Below the pieces are notes generated by a model, which saw only the letters and a program-made list of their open reading frames with translations, was not told the origin of the DNA and did not search any database. From CAVPCZ01 sp963779225 (GTDB lineage Bacteria > Bacteroidota > Ignavibacteria > UBA10030 > UBA6906): a DNA stretch of 64,000 nt. Location: positions 496,001 through 560,000 of the forward strand of contig CAVZWW010000001.1 in NCBI GenBank assembly GCA_963779225.1. The letters run 5' to 3'. Made by a program: the position numbers and the translations under genes. Below, piece by piece: positions 24,567 through 34,291 of the stretch. The first letter of the stretch is position 1, and every line of letters begins with the position of its first letter.

Positions 24567-26729
24567 ATGCTGCGTTTCTCTACTGTGATTGGCGTGTTGC
24601 TCGTCGCCGCGCTGCTGATGGCTCCGATCTTTGATGCATCGGCGGCGATCAAGGTGCGGAAGACCGCGCGATCCTGGAATCAGCTGGCCGGGACGTCGAC
24701 TTCCAAAGGGCCGTGGAACATGCAAAACGGTCTCCGGGCGGTGGGCGTCGGAAGCCGTTCGTATTTTGAAGCTGATACAACCGGTTCAGGCGCAGTCGGA
24801 ACCCCGACTTGGACAATTACCGCAAAGCCTGCAGGATCGACCCTTGCGGCGTTGGACAGTGCAAACGGAAAGTGGATCAACAGCATCCGCCCGGATGTGG
24901 TCGGCCAGTATATCGTCAGTGCAACGGTCGGTGGCCAGACTGCAAGCGACACAATTTTTGCCAGCACGTATACAGGCGTTGGCGCTGATGCAAGTGCGGG
25001 CTGCTTCTGCCACGCTGCACCGCTTCCGTCGACACCGTCGACCGCAGCTGCCATCAAGACCAGCTGGTCGACCTCCGCGCACGCAACGATATTCAATCGT
25101 GGAATCACCGGTTACCTGGAAGTGGAACGCGGTGCGGGTGCCTATGCGAGCAGCTGCATCAAGTGCCACACGACCGGTTGGGACACATCGGCCGTGAACG
25201 GCAACTTCGGCCGGTTGGTGAAGAACACCGGCTGGGACACCACCTGGTACAAAGGTCTTGAAGTGTACGCCGGTGACTACTGGATTCCTTCCGGTGATTC
25301 GTCGAAGTGGAATCTTCTGTCAAGCACAGAGAAAACCCTCGGGAACATCGGGTGCGAGCAGTGCCACGGTCCTTCTGCCGACCATAAGGCAGGAGGCGAC
25401 AAGATGAAGATCGGCCGGACAATCGATCCGGGCGTCTGCAACCAGTGCCACGACGGTTCGGGCAAACACAGCATCGGGACGTATTTCCGGACCTCGAAAC
25501 ACAGTATTGGCGATGTGGCAACACCGAGCGAAGGTGGCCGCGCGAACTGCCAGCCCTGCCACACGGGCAAAGGCTTCATCTATTACATGGAGCATAACAA
25601 AGACACCACGGGTCTCGCGGCTGTGTGGAATACCGCCACGGATGCCACTCCGATCACCTGCGTTGCCTGCCACGACCCCCACGGAAGCACGAACGACGCG
25701 CTGTTGCGCACCACGACCCTGAAGGGTGACACGCTGCGCGACGGGTGGATGGTTCCTGCAAGCCAGCAGTCAAAGGCCGGAAATCTTTGCGGTAACTGCC
25801 ATAATTCACGGTATTCTGTGAAGGCAAAGGTGGATCCCAACAAGCCCCCGTATTACGGCTTCAGCAGCCGTTACGGACCGCACTACAGCGGACAGACGGA
25901 TATGCTTCTTGGTCACGGCGGTTACGAGGGATTCGCTCTTGCCCCCATTGAAGGGATCGGTACTCACCAGGGGCTTGAAGGCGGCTGCGTCACCTGCCAC
26001 ATGCAGGAGCGCCCCACGCCGGGTAGCAATCTCAGCCACACGTTCGCTTTCGATACCCTGTTATCTGCAGGGACGACGTACAAGCCGACAAATGTCTGTG
26101 CCAGCTGCCATGGCGAGATCGAAGATTTCGACGGCATCAAGGCCGGGTATGACTACGATCGCAATGGTAAGATCGAAGGTGTACAGACCGAAGTGGCAGG
26201 AATGCTCGACAAGCTGAAGGCCATTCTGCCCAAAAACGCCAGTGGAGAAGTTATCGGGAGTGGTTCACTCACCGGAGCCGATTCCGCAGCAGTCAACGGT
26301 AAGTTCAATGTCGTTGCAGGGATCTGGAACTACTACTTTGTGAAGAACGACAGAAGTATGGGCGTTCACAACACGAAGTACACGGTTGCCCTGCTCTACG
26401 CCAGCCTTGGCTGGACCCCGCTGTCTGTGAAGCAGCTTGAGGGGTTGCCCACGGAATTCGCTCTTGATCAGAACTATCCGAATCCGTTCAACCCGTCCAC
26501 AACCATCCGTTTCTCGGTTCCTCACGAGAGCAAAGTCAGTCTGGTGGTGTACGACATGACTGGTGCAGTCGTCAAGACCATCCTGAACGAGAACCTCAGT
26601 GCAGGAAACAAGGAAGTCACGTGGGATGGCACGAACAGCAACGGCGCAAAGGTTGCCACCGGTATGTACATCTACCGTCTGGCAGCTGACAACTTCTCCT
26701 CCACGAGGAAGATGCTGATGCTGAAGTAG
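24567..26729 (+). CDS. Secreted multihaem cytochrome c with type IX secretion sorting domain
   Basis: A 720-residue exported protein. It has a signal peptide (about 1-28, ending DASAA), an Ig-like N-terminal region, then a haem domain with eight CXXCH motifs in order: CIKCH, CEQCH, CNQCH, CQPCH, CVACH, CGNCH, CVTCH, CASCH. A ninth, irregular CFCH (residues 146-149) comes first. The last 85 or so residues are a FlgD-like type IX sorting domain with NYPNPFNPSTTIRFSVP and ending KMLMLK, which directs export across the outer membrane and surface attachment. A role in extracellular electron transfer or as a surface reductase is inferred. AAAGG precedes the ATG. Confidence 0.88.
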   Translation: MLRFSTVIGVLLVAALLMAPIFDASAAIKVRKTARSWNQLAGTSTSKGPWNMQNGLRAVGVGSRSYFEADTTGSGAVGTPTWTITAKPAGSTLAALDSANGKWINSIRPDVVGQYIVSATVGGQTASDTIFASTYTGVGADASAGCFCHAAPLPSTPSTAAAIKTSWSTSAHATIFNRGITGYLEVERGAGAYASSCIKCHTTGWDTSAVNGNFGRLVKNTGWDTTWYKGLEVYAGDYWIPSGDSSKWNLLSSTEKTLGNIGCEQCHGPSADHKAGGDKMKIGRTIDPGVCNQCHDGSGKHSIGTYFRTSKHSIGDVATPSEGGRANCQPCHTGKGFIYYMEHNKDTTGLAAVWNTATDATPITCVACHDPHGSTNDALLRTTTLKGDTLRDGWMVPASQQSKAGNLCGNCHNSRYSVKAKVDPNKPPYYGFSSRYGPHYSGQTDMLLGHGGYEGFALAPIEGIGTHQGLEGGCVTCHMQERPTPGSNLSHTFAFDTLLSAGTTYKPTNVCASCHGEIEDFDGIKAGYDYDRNGKIEGVQTEVAGMLDKLKAILPKNASGEVIGSGSLTGADSAAVNGKFNVVAGIWNYYFVKNDRSMGVHNTKYTVALLYASLGWTPLSVKQLEGLPTEFALDQNYPNPFNPSTTIRFSVPHESKVSLVVYDMTGAVVKTILNENLSAGNKEVTWDGTNSNGAKVATGMYIYRLAADNFSSTRKMLMLK

Positions 26730-26772
26730 TGATTGCTTCTGAGGCCGGTATACCGGAATCAGAATGAAGTTC

Positions 26773-26812
26773 GAAGGCAGACGGTTTTTGCGCCGTCTGC
26801 CTTCTTTTTTTT
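26773..26812 (+). terminator. Rho-independent terminator after the multihaem cytochrome gene
   Basis: A perfect 12-bp stem, GAAGGCAGACGG (26773-26784) with CCGTCTGCCTTC (26793-26804), an 8-base loop and eight T residues. The 207 bp from here to the next gene show no further element. Confidence 0.95.
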
Positions 26813-27019
26813 AGGGCTGGCATTCGGAGGCAGGGGACGGGATGAACGCGAACGACCCATTCCGATTGAAAAACGGATGGAATATTCGCACATTGTCATT
26901 GTCTCCAGCAATCGTTGAGACGGATGATTCGCATGCTCTTCTTCCTGTCAGGAGTGAATTTTGCACAAGCATCATAAGGCTCCACAACACCCCGTTGTAT
27001 CCGGCTTGACGCTCACATC

Positions 27020-29188
27020 ATGACCGTGGAATCGAAAAAGGGCCCTGTGACCCTGCAAGTTGCCCTCCTGGCGACACTCCTGCTTCCGGGAGTGTTGCGG
27101 GCTGAGGATCACCAAATCCAGTGTGGCCTGCGCGTCAACGCGGCGCAGATTCTGCCACAAGACGAGGTCGGCGGTAAGCATATCACCGCTCACGGAACCC
27201 TCCGCATCCTTATTGTCTTCGCGAGTTTTCCGGACGATGAAACTCCACACCCTTTCTGGCCCGCCCATGAACCGCCCCTCTTCATGCAACAGTTCATCGA
27301 TCCGGATACGCTCACGCGGTCAACGGGACCATTCAATCTGACTCACTATTTCCGTGAAATGTCTCTCGGTCAGTTGAGTCTCATTGGCGATGTCCTGTGG
27401 GTCGAATCCGCCCGCCCGGTGAGTGAATATAGCAGCAGCGGGTCGTTCGGCCGCGCCAACACTGATCTCATCAAGGATCGGCTGGACTCGCTTGTCGATT
27501 TTTCGCAGTATGATCAGTGGACCAGACTCGGAGATTACAGCACCACGGGCGAACCCGACGGTGTGGTCGACCTGATGGTGATTGTCTGGCGGACCACAAT
27601 CTTTGGATACCTCGGTGAGGCCTCACTCGGATACAAACCTGCCATCCCGGTTGACGGAAAACGGATTGAGATGGGATTTCCGGAGAGTTTTGTGGTTTCG
27701 CAGGGATCCGGCGTAACCTGCGAGTACCCTTACGGCGATACCCCCGGTCGCACGATGCGCACAATGGCTCATGAGCTCGGGCACTGGTTATTGGGAGGTC
27801 CGCATCCCTACAGCAACCAGCTCGCAGGCAAGCATCAATACTGGGGAATCCTCTGTGCCGGAGAGCGTCTTTCCTCATGCGTCAATGCGTACGAGCGCGA
27901 ACGATTGGGATGGATCACCGTGCCGGAGATTGACCTTGACCGGGATATCAGTCTGGGTGACTTTGTGCGGACCGGTGAGGCCCTGAAATATCATCCGGCG
28001 AACGGGGATCCCCTGGAGTATTTCTACATAGAGAACCATCAGAAGCTTTCCGTGTTCGATGATGTGACGCTGAATTCCGATGACCTGGGGGTTTGGATTC
28101 TGCACCAGCAGCATCCCTACCTGGGGCTGGACAATCTGCGAATCAGGCCGTCGGATGGCAACTGGAAGTGGGAAAACGAAGGTGTGGGTCCGGCATGCTT
28201 CGGCCAGGATCTGCCCGTGTTCCGCCGGGGAGTACCACGGGTCCTGACAGGTGAATCGCACCGTGATCAGATCCCCACGCAGTCCAGTTCCGTCAACTGG
28301 ATGTATGCGTTCCAGCCGGACACCGGAGCTGTACGTTGCGGAACATTTCTTGGCGGTGAGTCATTTGCCGGTGCTTACGACACCGCGACTGCCGCCGTAT
28401 TCTCTCCCTGGAGCAATCCCAGCAGCAATACCTGGATCAACCAGCCCACAACCTTCTCGCTCGAAGTTGTCAGGATGCATGGCGGCGTCGCAACCGTCCG
28501 TTCCTCATCAAACCCCCTGGATGCGTCGCCTGCCCGCCGGTATCTGGGAATCGATCCTTCGGCCGGCGGGATTCTCACAGGCCAGCTACCTCTTGCGTGG
28601 GGAGCGCAGTGGAGCGAAGGTCAGCCGTGGGAGGCCGACGTGGTGTCATCTGTTCTGCAGCGTAAAATCGCGGATGGCGCCTGGGAGGTAGCCTATCAGG
28701 GGCGGGGCACCGGATGGGTTGACCGGACGGGCCACTATGATTCCACCGGATCAATCATGGTGGCATTCCGTGCGAGGGTTCAGGACAATCAGGGAAAGAA
28801 ATCAACGTGGTCGAATGTGCTGTTGGCCCGTACATCATCAGTCTCGGACGTCGCGGAAGAGTTTGCCGGCATTCCTTCCTCCACGTCACTTGAACAGTGT
28901 TATCCGAACCCGTTCAACTCCAGTACCACAATCACGTTCCGGGTTGCGCATGATGTGCCGGTGGACACCGGACCCGGTGTCCGGAAAGGGGAAGCCGGAA
29001 CCCACTTTGTGAAGCTGTGTGTCTATGATCTGCTGGGTCGGGAGCTGGCGGTGCTGGTGGATGGGCGGATGGAACCCGGAAGCCACGCCGTGCGTTTCGA
29101 CGGTAGCGGCCTGGCAAGCGGCGTGTACCTGTACAGGCTGCAATCAGGCGGCCATACAGAAACCAGATCACTCGTCCTGCTGAGATAA
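27020..29188 (+). CDS. M6-like metalloprotease with type IX secretion sorting domain
   Basis: A 722-residue exported peptidase with a signal peptide (about 10-29, ending LRAED). The catalytic domain has the zinc motif HELGHW (residues 251-256), preceded by TMRTMA, as in immune-inhibitor-A-like M6 proteases, whose domain starts with the LIVFASFPDDETPHP type of strand seen here. The C-terminus carries a Por/type IX sorting domain (CYPNPFNSSTTITFRV, ending SLVLLR), so it is probably released or anchored at the cell surface. It follows the cytochrome gene but is separated by a terminator. No clear Shine-Dalgarno precedes the ATG. Confidence 0.85.
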   Translation: MTVESKKGPVTLQVALLATLLLPGVLRAEDHQIQCGLRVNAAQILPQDEVGGKHITAHGTLRILIVFASFPDDETPHPFWPAHEPPLFMQQFIDPDTLTRSTGPFNLTHYFREMSLGQLSLIGDVLWVESARPVSEYSSSGSFGRANTDLIKDRLDSLVDFSQYDQWTRLGDYSTTGEPDGVVDLMVIVWRTTIFGYLGEASLGYKPAIPVDGKRIEMGFPESFVVSQGSGVTCEYPYGDTPGRTMRTMAHELGHWLLGGPHPYSNQLAGKHQYWGILCAGERLSSCVNAYERERLGWITVPEIDLDRDISLGDFVRTGEALKYHPANGDPLEYFYIENHQKLSVFDDVTLNSDDLGVWILHQQHPYLGLDNLRIRPSDGNWKWENEGVGPACFGQDLPVFRRGVPRVLTGESHRDQIPTQSSSVNWMYAFQPDTGAVRCGTFLGGESFAGAYDTATAAVFSPWSNPSSNTWINQPTTFSLEVVRMHGGVATVRSSSNPLDASPARRYLGIDPSAGGILTGQLPLAWGAQWSEGQPWEADVVSSVLQRKIADGAWEVAYQGRGTGWVDRTGHYDSTGSIMVAFRARVQDNQGKKSTWSNVLLARTSSVSDVAEEFAGIPSSTSLEQCYPNPFNSSTTITFRVAHDVPVDTGPGVRKGEAGTHFVKLCVYDLLGRELAVLVDGRMEPGSHAVRFDGSGLASGVYLYRLQSGGHTETRSLVLLR

Positions 29189-29257
29189 GGATATTTCTTC
29201 CCGCGTTGGCCGTGAGGGTGAGGGTTCCAGCCTCCTTCCTCCAAGAAAGAATTCTCT

Positions 29258-30418
29258 ATGGACAGAATATACATCGATTATGCGGCAACGACTCCTGTGG
29301 ATCCCAGGGTGGTGGAATCCATGGAACCCTTTTTCACCACACACTTCGGAAATGCGTCTTCCGTGCATGCCGCAGGCCGCGAAGCAAAGAATGCGCTTGA
29401 GTCGGCGCGCACCACAATCGCCCGGGCCATAGGTGCGCAACCTGCGGAAGTGGTGTTCACGAGCGGGGGGACTGAGTCTGATAACGCAGCGATTGCCGGC
29501 ATTCTGAACGCAGCACCCGCAAACGGTCAGAACGGTGTTGTCACTGCAGCGGCCGAACACCACGCGGTTCTTTCACCCTGCGAAGAACACGAGCGGTCCG
29601 GACAACCTGTGTCGGTGGTTCCCGTCGATCGCTACGGGGTGATTCACCGTGAGGCACTGCGATCGTCACTGGCCAAGCATCCGCTGCTTGTCTCCGTGAT
29701 GTATGCGAACAACGAAGTCGGAGCGATTGCGCCACTCCGGGAAATTGCCGAAGAGGTGCATGCGGCGGGTGCATTGCTCCATAGTGATGCTGTGCAGTGT
29801 CTGGGCAAAATTCCCCTGGACGTCAACACCATCGGCGTCGATCTCATGAGTCTGACGGCGCACAAGTTATACGGGCCGAAGGGGATCGGCGCACTCTACA
29901 TCCGGAATGGCATACCGTGGACGCCGTTTCTGTATGGAGGTGGGCAGGAACGAGGCAGGAGACCGGGAACGGAAAACGTCGCTCTGGCAGTCGGGTTTGC
30001 CAGAGCCGCGGAGCTGGCAGTGGCGGCAATGCCAGGGGAAAACACCCGATTGTCTGCCATGAGGGACGATCTGGAGAGAGGAGTCAAAGCGATGTTCCCC
30101 GGAGTTCTTGTGAACTCGAATGCTGCACAGCGTCTGCCGAACATTCTGAATATCTCGTTTGACAGCACCCGTATGCCGATGGAAGGGGAAATGCTGCTCA
30201 CCGGCATGGATTTGAAGGGGATCGCACTCTCGAGTGGATCGGCGTGCACGTCGGGGAGTGTGCAGCCCTCCCACGTGCTGCTTGCGATGGGGCGTGATCC
30301 GCAAACGGCCCGTGCTACGCTCCGTTTTTCCTTTGGAAAGTTGAATACCCCGGAAGAGATCCCCGTGGTTCTCTCAGCCCTGCGGGAGGTGGTAGGCCGC
30401 ATGACGTCCGGTTCATAG
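29258..30418 (+). CDS. Cysteine desulfurase (NifS/IscS family)
   Basis: A 386-residue PLP enzyme that takes sulfur from cysteine for Fe-S clusters or tRNA thiolation. It has IYIDYAATTPVDPRVVESM at the start, the PLP-contact AEHHAVL, the Schiff-base lysine in SLTAHKLYGPKGIGALY, and the catalytic cysteine in SSGSACTSGSVQPSHVL, whose extended loop marks class I (IscS/NifS) enzymes. No iscU or tRNA-thiolation gene is adjacent, so its acceptor is not indicated. It converges on the ppx gene. Confidence 0.94.
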   Translation: MDRIYIDYAATTPVDPRVVESMEPFFTTHFGNASSVHAAGREAKNALESARTTIARAIGAQPAEVVFTSGGTESDNAAIAGILNAAPANGQNGVVTAAAEHHAVLSPCEEHERSGQPVSVVPVDRYGVIHREALRSSLAKHPLLVSVMYANNEVGAIAPLREIAEEVHAAGALLHSDAVQCLGKIPLDVNTIGVDLMSLTAHKLYGPKGIGALYIRNGIPWTPFLYGGGQERGRRPGTENVALAVGFARAAELAVAAMPGENTRLSAMRDDLERGVKAMFPGVLVNSNAAQRLPNILNISFDSTRMPMEGEMLLTGMDLKGIALSSGSACTSGSVQPSHVLLAMGRDPQTARATLRFSFGKLNTPEEIPVVLSALREVVGRMTSGS

Positions 30419-30429
30419 TGCCGCGGCAA

Positions 30430-30466
30430 CACTCTTCTTCAAACGGTTCGTCGGTTTGGAAGAGTG
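30430..30466. other. Hairpin at the convergent cysteine desulfurase/ppx junction
   Basis: CACTCTTC (30430-30437) pairs with GAAGAGTG (30459-30466), and CAAAC with GTTTG inside, with a two-base bulge. There is no T-run on either side. It overlaps the ppx stop codon and could help end both transcripts. Confidence 0.45.
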
Positions 30467-31359
30467 ATCGCGGCTCCATACCTCAATCCCCGCTCGCTCA
30501 CGATCAGCTCCGTAAACCCGAACCGTTCAAGGAACACGTGCAGGATCAGAGTGCCGGCGGTGATCACATCGGCCCGGCCGGGCATGGCGGCGGAGAGGCC
30601 CAGTATCTCCTGTGTCCGCCTCGAGGAGAGAAGCGTCAACAGACGATCCACTGCCTCCCCCGACAACCGGTAGTTCGTGATGGCGTTGCGGTCGAGCGTT
30701 ACCACCCCCTGATCCAGAAGCGCGAGCGTAGTCGCGGTGCCGGAGACCCCGACGAGGCGGCACCGTGCCGCATCGAACGGAGGGATATCCGCGAAAGCTG
30801 AATGCGCTGCGGAGGCGGCCGCCTGGATTTCTTCCGGCAGAGGAGGATCGTGCCGGAAAAACCGTTCGGTGAGGCGCACTGCCCCGACATCGCGGCTGGT
30901 GTGGAACAGAACGTCTTCTTGCTCGCCGGAAATGATTTCCGTGCTTCCGCCCCCGATGTCAAGGACAACGGCACCTCCTCCCTCGGCCAATCCGCTGACT
31001 GCACCGCGATAGGACATAAGGGCTTCGTCTTCTCCGCTCAACACGGTGATCGTGAAACCGGTGGCGGCGTGGACTCGGCTGAGAACATACTCCCTGTTCG
31101 CCGCGTCGCGCAATGCGCTCGTGCCGGTTACCAGAATCGATTCCACGCCGTGGTCTGCAATCATCGTCCGGTATTCAAGCAGCACAGCAATCAGCCGGTC
31201 CAGCGCGGCGCTGCTGATGGATCCTGATTCATCCACGCCCTTGCCCAGCCGGGGAATGCGCTGTTCGTCAACGAGTGTGGTCAGGTGTCCGGGGGGGTCA
31301 ACGGAAGCGATGAGCAGAAGCACGGTATTCGTGCCGATATCGATTGCAGCGGTAATCAT
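30439..31359 (-). CDS. Exopolyphosphatase / pppGpp phosphohydrolase (Ppx/GppA family)
   Basis: A 306-residue single-unit Ppx/GppA protein of the actin-like ATPase fold. Phosphate motif 1 is ITAAIDIGTNTVLLLI, motif 2 is VLDIGGGSTEIISG, and TGTSALRDAANR lies between. The short length means only the two N-terminal domains are present, as in other bacterial short Ppx forms. It degrades polyphosphate or pppGpp; the two cannot be separated by sequence. The start used here (MITAAID) overlaps the prmA stop by ATGA, which favours it over an upstream in-frame start. Confidence 0.9.
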   Translation of the reverse strand: MITAAIDIGTNTVLLLIASVDPPGHLTTLVDEQRIPRLGKGVDESGSISSAALDRLIAVLLEYRTMIADHGVESILVTGTSALRDAANREYVLSRVHAATGFTITVLSGEDEALMSYRGAVSGLAEGGGAVVLDIGGGSTEIISGEQEDVLFHTSRDVGAVRLTERFFRHDPPLPEEIQAAASAAHSAFADIPPFDAARCRLVGVSGTATTLALLDQGVVTLDRNAITNYRLSGEAVDRLLTLLSSRRTQEILGLSAAMPGRADVITAGTLILHVFLERFGFTELIVSERGLRYGAAITLPNRRTV

Positions 31360-32198
31360 CGCCGGGAGGCGATCGCAATCCACTCGTTCTCGGACAGTTC
31401 ATCGAGCAGCGTCATACCCTCGTGCCCGAGCTGTTCCACCATGATTTCCCGGTCTTCACGCAACAGGCCGGCGAGCAGCAAACGTCCGCCTGCGCAGAGG
31501 CGCCGGACAAGCACGGGGAGCATCTCGAGCAGCACCGTGCGCTGGATATTGGCAAGGATGAGCGTGAAGGGGCCTGCAGGCGTGGCGGTGATATCCCCGT
31601 GTAGGATGGTGATACGGTCTTCGACATGATTGAGGCGGATGTTCTCGCGGGCGTTGTCGTACGACCATTCGTCAACATCGATGCCCGTTGCATCGGCGGC
31701 GCCGAGCTTGACCGCGGCGATCGCGAGCACCCCGGTGCCCGTCCCCATATCCAGCACGCGGTCACCGCTCCGGATATTCTGCTCGAGTAGGCGAAGAATC
31801 AATCGTGTGCTCTCATGGTAACCGGTGCCGAAGGACATCTTGGGGTCGATCGTAAGCACCAGCTCGCCAGGCGCGGGTTCATACGGATGCCAGGAGGGAG
31901 TGATCACCATCCGTTCAGTAACATGAATGGGGCGGATCGTTTTTTCCCACTCCTCATTCCAGTTTTGTTCTTCGATGCGCCGGGTGGTGATGTCCGGGCG
32001 GGTGCTCCGGCTGGAGCGCGTGATGAGGTTTACGGTTCTTTCCACCTCGTCCGGCATTGCCGGCGTCCACCGGGATTCACTGATGTAGCTCCGGAGCACC
32101 GGGCCGTCTTCCCAGAACCCTTCAAATCCAAGCTGTCCCAGAAGGGCAACAATCCGGTCGCGGAGTTCTTCTTCCGCCTTTATGGCAACTTCGATCAC
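31356..32198 (-). CDS. prmA: Ribosomal protein L11 methyltransferase
   Basis: A 280-residue class I SAM-dependent methyltransferase that trimethylates ribosomal protein L11. It has the N-terminal substrate-binding domain (about 1-100), then IDPKMSFGTGYHESTRLILRLLE (in part), motif I VLDMGTGTGVLAIAAVKLGA, and the NIQRTVLLEMLPVL segment, where PrmA usually has NI(L)A(N). The start is GTG. It lies between the M28 peptidase gene (3 bp) and ppx (4-bp overlap), forming a minus-strand operon. Confidence 0.92.
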   Translation of the reverse strand: MIEVAIKAEEELRDRIVALLGQLGFEGFWEDGPVLRSYISESRWTPAMPDEVERTVNLITRSSRSTRPDITTRRIEEQNWNEEWEKTIRPIHVTERMVITPSWHPYEPAPGELVLTIDPKMSFGTGYHESTRLILRLLEQNIRSGDRVLDMGTGTGVLAIAAVKLGAADATGIDVDEWSYDNARENIRLNHVEDRITILHGDITATPAGPFTLILANIQRTVLLEMLPVLVRRLCAGGRLLLAGLLREDREIMVEQLGHEGMTLLDELSENEWIAIASRR

Positions 32199-32201
32199 GG
32201 G

Positions 32202-33176
32202 TTACAGGGTCTGCCGGTAGACCACGTGCGTGACGACAGTTCCCACGGCGCCCAGACTTTCCGGGCTGCAGTGGTCGGGCGTGTCCTGGTGTGTATGCCA
32301 GTACCGGTTGCTGTCGTCGGGATAATTGAAGTCGATGATGTCGATCGTTTTTATGCCGGCTTCATTCAGAGGGATATGATCGTCCAGGATTTCTTCCCCC
32401 TTTTCCTCCAGGAATTGTGAGATTCCAAGCTCGTGCGCGGTGTTCCAGACGAGGGAGACGATATCAGGGGCGAATTTCACGGAGTTGGCTTCTTTTGGGA
32501 GGTCGAGGAATGTATCTCCTACCATGTCCAGGAGAATGCCGAAACGGGGCAGGTAGTCGGCGGGTTTGTTGCGGGCAAAGTACCTCGAGCCGATCAAGTA
32601 GAGGGCATGGTCCCCGTCTTTTCCGTAGTCTTCGCCATCAAAGAGCACGATATCCACGCCGATTGCAGGGGGAGTCTCCTTCAGGAGCCGTGCCAGTTCC
32701 AGCAGCACGCCGACACCGCTGGCGCCGTCATTGGCCCCGGGGATCGGTTCGTTGCGCCGGCTGCGGTTTTCGTCGTATTCCGCACGCGGCCGTGAGTCCC
32801 AATGTGCGCAGAGAAGAATCCGTGCCCGCGCATCCGGTTTGTAAGATGCGATGATGTTTGTGAGGTGAAGTCTTTCTCCGTCATACCCCTCCTGCGTAAA
32901 CTCCTGAAGGCGGACCTGGTCGGCGACCCCTTTGAGTGCCGACACGAGGTAGCTGAGACAGGCAGCATGTCCGGGGGAATTGGGGTTCCGCGGGCCGAAG
33001 GCGGTCTGTGCCTTCAGATACTCATAGGCACCATTTCCACTGAATTGGGGGATGCGGGTGACCGCCGGTGGAGGGGATGGAATCCCGGGCGCCTGCTTGG
33101 TTCCGGGATCTTTTGGCGGCTGCGCACATCCTGCAGCGCAAAGAAGGGCGATGCACACGCCGGTCATTTTCCACAT
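32202..33176 (-). CDS. M28-family lipoprotein peptidase (glutaminyl-peptide cyclotransferase-like)
   Basis: A 324-residue lipoprotein; the start MWKMTGVC is chosen because it gives the lipobox LCAAGC. The M28 zinc ligands are in CAHWDSRP, IPGANDGASG, LFDGEDYG and LDMVGD, with the final histidine in YWHTHQDTPD. Its spacing resembles bacterial glutaminyl cyclases more than aminopeptidases. Glutaminyl cyclases form N-terminal pyroglutamate on exported proteins, which is common on type IX and Bacteroidota lipoprotein cargo, so that role is plausible but inferred. First gene of the minus-strand operon. Confidence 0.85.
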   Translation of the reverse strand: MWKMTGVCIALLCAAGCAQPPKDPGTKQAPGIPSPPPAVTRIPQFSGNGAYEYLKAQTAFGPRNPNSPGHAACLSYLVSALKGVADQVRLQEFTQEGYDGERLHLTNIIASYKPDARARILLCAHWDSRPRAEYDENRSRRNEPIPGANDGASGVGVLLELARLLKETPPAIGVDIVLFDGEDYGKDGDHALYLIGSRYFARNKPADYLPRFGILLDMVGDTFLDLPKEANSVKFAPDIVSLVWNTAHELGISQFLEEKGEEILDDHIPLNEAGIKTIDIIDFNYPDDSNRYWHTHQDTPDHCSPESLGAVGTVVTHVVYRQTL

Positions 33177-33321
33177 AGGGATGTGTTGCCTGCTTGCTGG
33201 AACATTTCGTTCAACGTACAGAAATCGGTCTCCAAATGCAAAATAGACAAAATGCTGCAACCTTTTGCTGCCCGTTGGCGTCTAATGAAGAGATGGAATA
33301 CTCACATCTCCGGAGACTCAT

Positions 33322-34227
33322 ATGCGAACATCGCGTTTGATCGTTGTGGTGGCAGTTCTGTTGATTGCGACGAGTGCGCTTTTCGGCGCAGACCGCAAAT
33401 ATGAGAAGAAGTACCAGGTATCAGCAGGCGGGACACTTGTCGTCAACACCGATCAGGGATCGGTAAATGTTGTGGGGACGGACGGCTCCGAAGTGTCCAT
33501 TCTGGTGGAATTGCACGGTGGTCAGGGGGAAGTGGATCACTTCGAGATCACCAGTGAGCAGACCCCTTCGGGAGTGGAGGTGCAGGGGCGGCGGAATAAA
33601 AGCGGCTGGAGCTGGCTGGGCGGGAGTCATCTGGACGCGAAATTCACGATTAGTGTCCCCCGGGAGTATCATTTGAACCTTCGCACATCGGGAGGGGACC
33701 TGGACGCCAGGGATATCAAGGGACGGGTGGAAGGGAGAACGTCGGGGGGTGATGTGCGTATCAAGGCAACCGAAGGACAGACGGATATCCGGACATCCGG
33801 CGGGAACATCAATGCAGAGGAGATGAAGGGCGATCTCCACGCGCAGACATCCGGTGGTGATGTCCGGATAAAGAAGATCGTTGGAGATGTTGAGGCGGGG
33901 ACATCCGGCGGGAATGTCAGCGTGAGTGATGTCGAGGGGGGTGTTAAGGCGGAGACGTCGGGGGGCAACGTCACGGTATCGGTGCGCGGACCCAACAAAG
34001 GAGTCCACGCAGAAACTTCCGGTGGCAACGTGACCGTTGCGATTGCCAAGACCGTTGGAGCGACGATTGATGCGTCGACAAGCGGTGGAGAAGTGGAGTG
34101 TGACCTGCCGGTGACCGTGACGGGCAAAATCAAATCCACCAACATCCGGGGTACCGTAAACGGGGGCGGCAATACCATCTATGCTCATACCTCCGGCGGT
34201 AATGTGCGGATTCGCGCACTCGAATAA
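33322..34227 (+). CDS. DUF4097-type beta-helix protein with TSGG repeats
   Basis: A 301-residue exported protein with a signal peptide (about 1-22, ending LFGAD). The body contains about ten copies of a short repeat centred on TSGGNV/TSGGDV, spaced mostly 18-21 residues apart, as expected for coils of a right-handed beta-helix in DUF4097/DUF4098 proteins. An early VNTDQGSVNVVGTDGSEVSI segment is typical. Function is unknown; members are often called putative adhesins. GGAG precedes the ATG. It is divergent from the M28 operon and ends at a strong terminator that the group II intron has used as a target. Confidence 0.83.
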   Translation: MRTSRLIVVVAVLLIATSALFGADRKYEKKYQVSAGGTLVVNTDQGSVNVVGTDGSEVSILVELHGGQGEVDHFEITSEQTPSGVEVQGRRNKSGWSWLGGSHLDAKFTISVPREYHLNLRTSGGDLDARDIKGRVEGRTSGGDVRIKATEGQTDIRTSGGNINAEEMKGDLHAQTSGGDVRIKKIVGDVEAGTSGGNVSVSDVEGGVKAETSGGNVTVSVRGPNKGVHAETSGGNVTVAIAKTVGATIDASTSGGEVECDLPVTVTGKIKSTNIRGTVNGGGNTIYAHTSGGNVRIRALE

Positions 34228-34256
34228 GTGATTCCGGCGTCCGGGTGAGGTTCACA

Positions 34257-34290
34257 GCCCGGTCCCGCTTTGCGGGACCGGGCTTTTTTT
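34257..34290 (+). terminator. Rho-independent terminator after the DUF4097 gene, intron target
   Basis: GCCCGGTCCCGC (34257-34268) and GCGGGACCGGGC (34272-34283) form a perfect 12-bp stem with a TTT loop, followed by seven T residues. The group II intron begins one or two bases after the T-run. Confidence 0.96.
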
Positions 34291-34291
34291 G

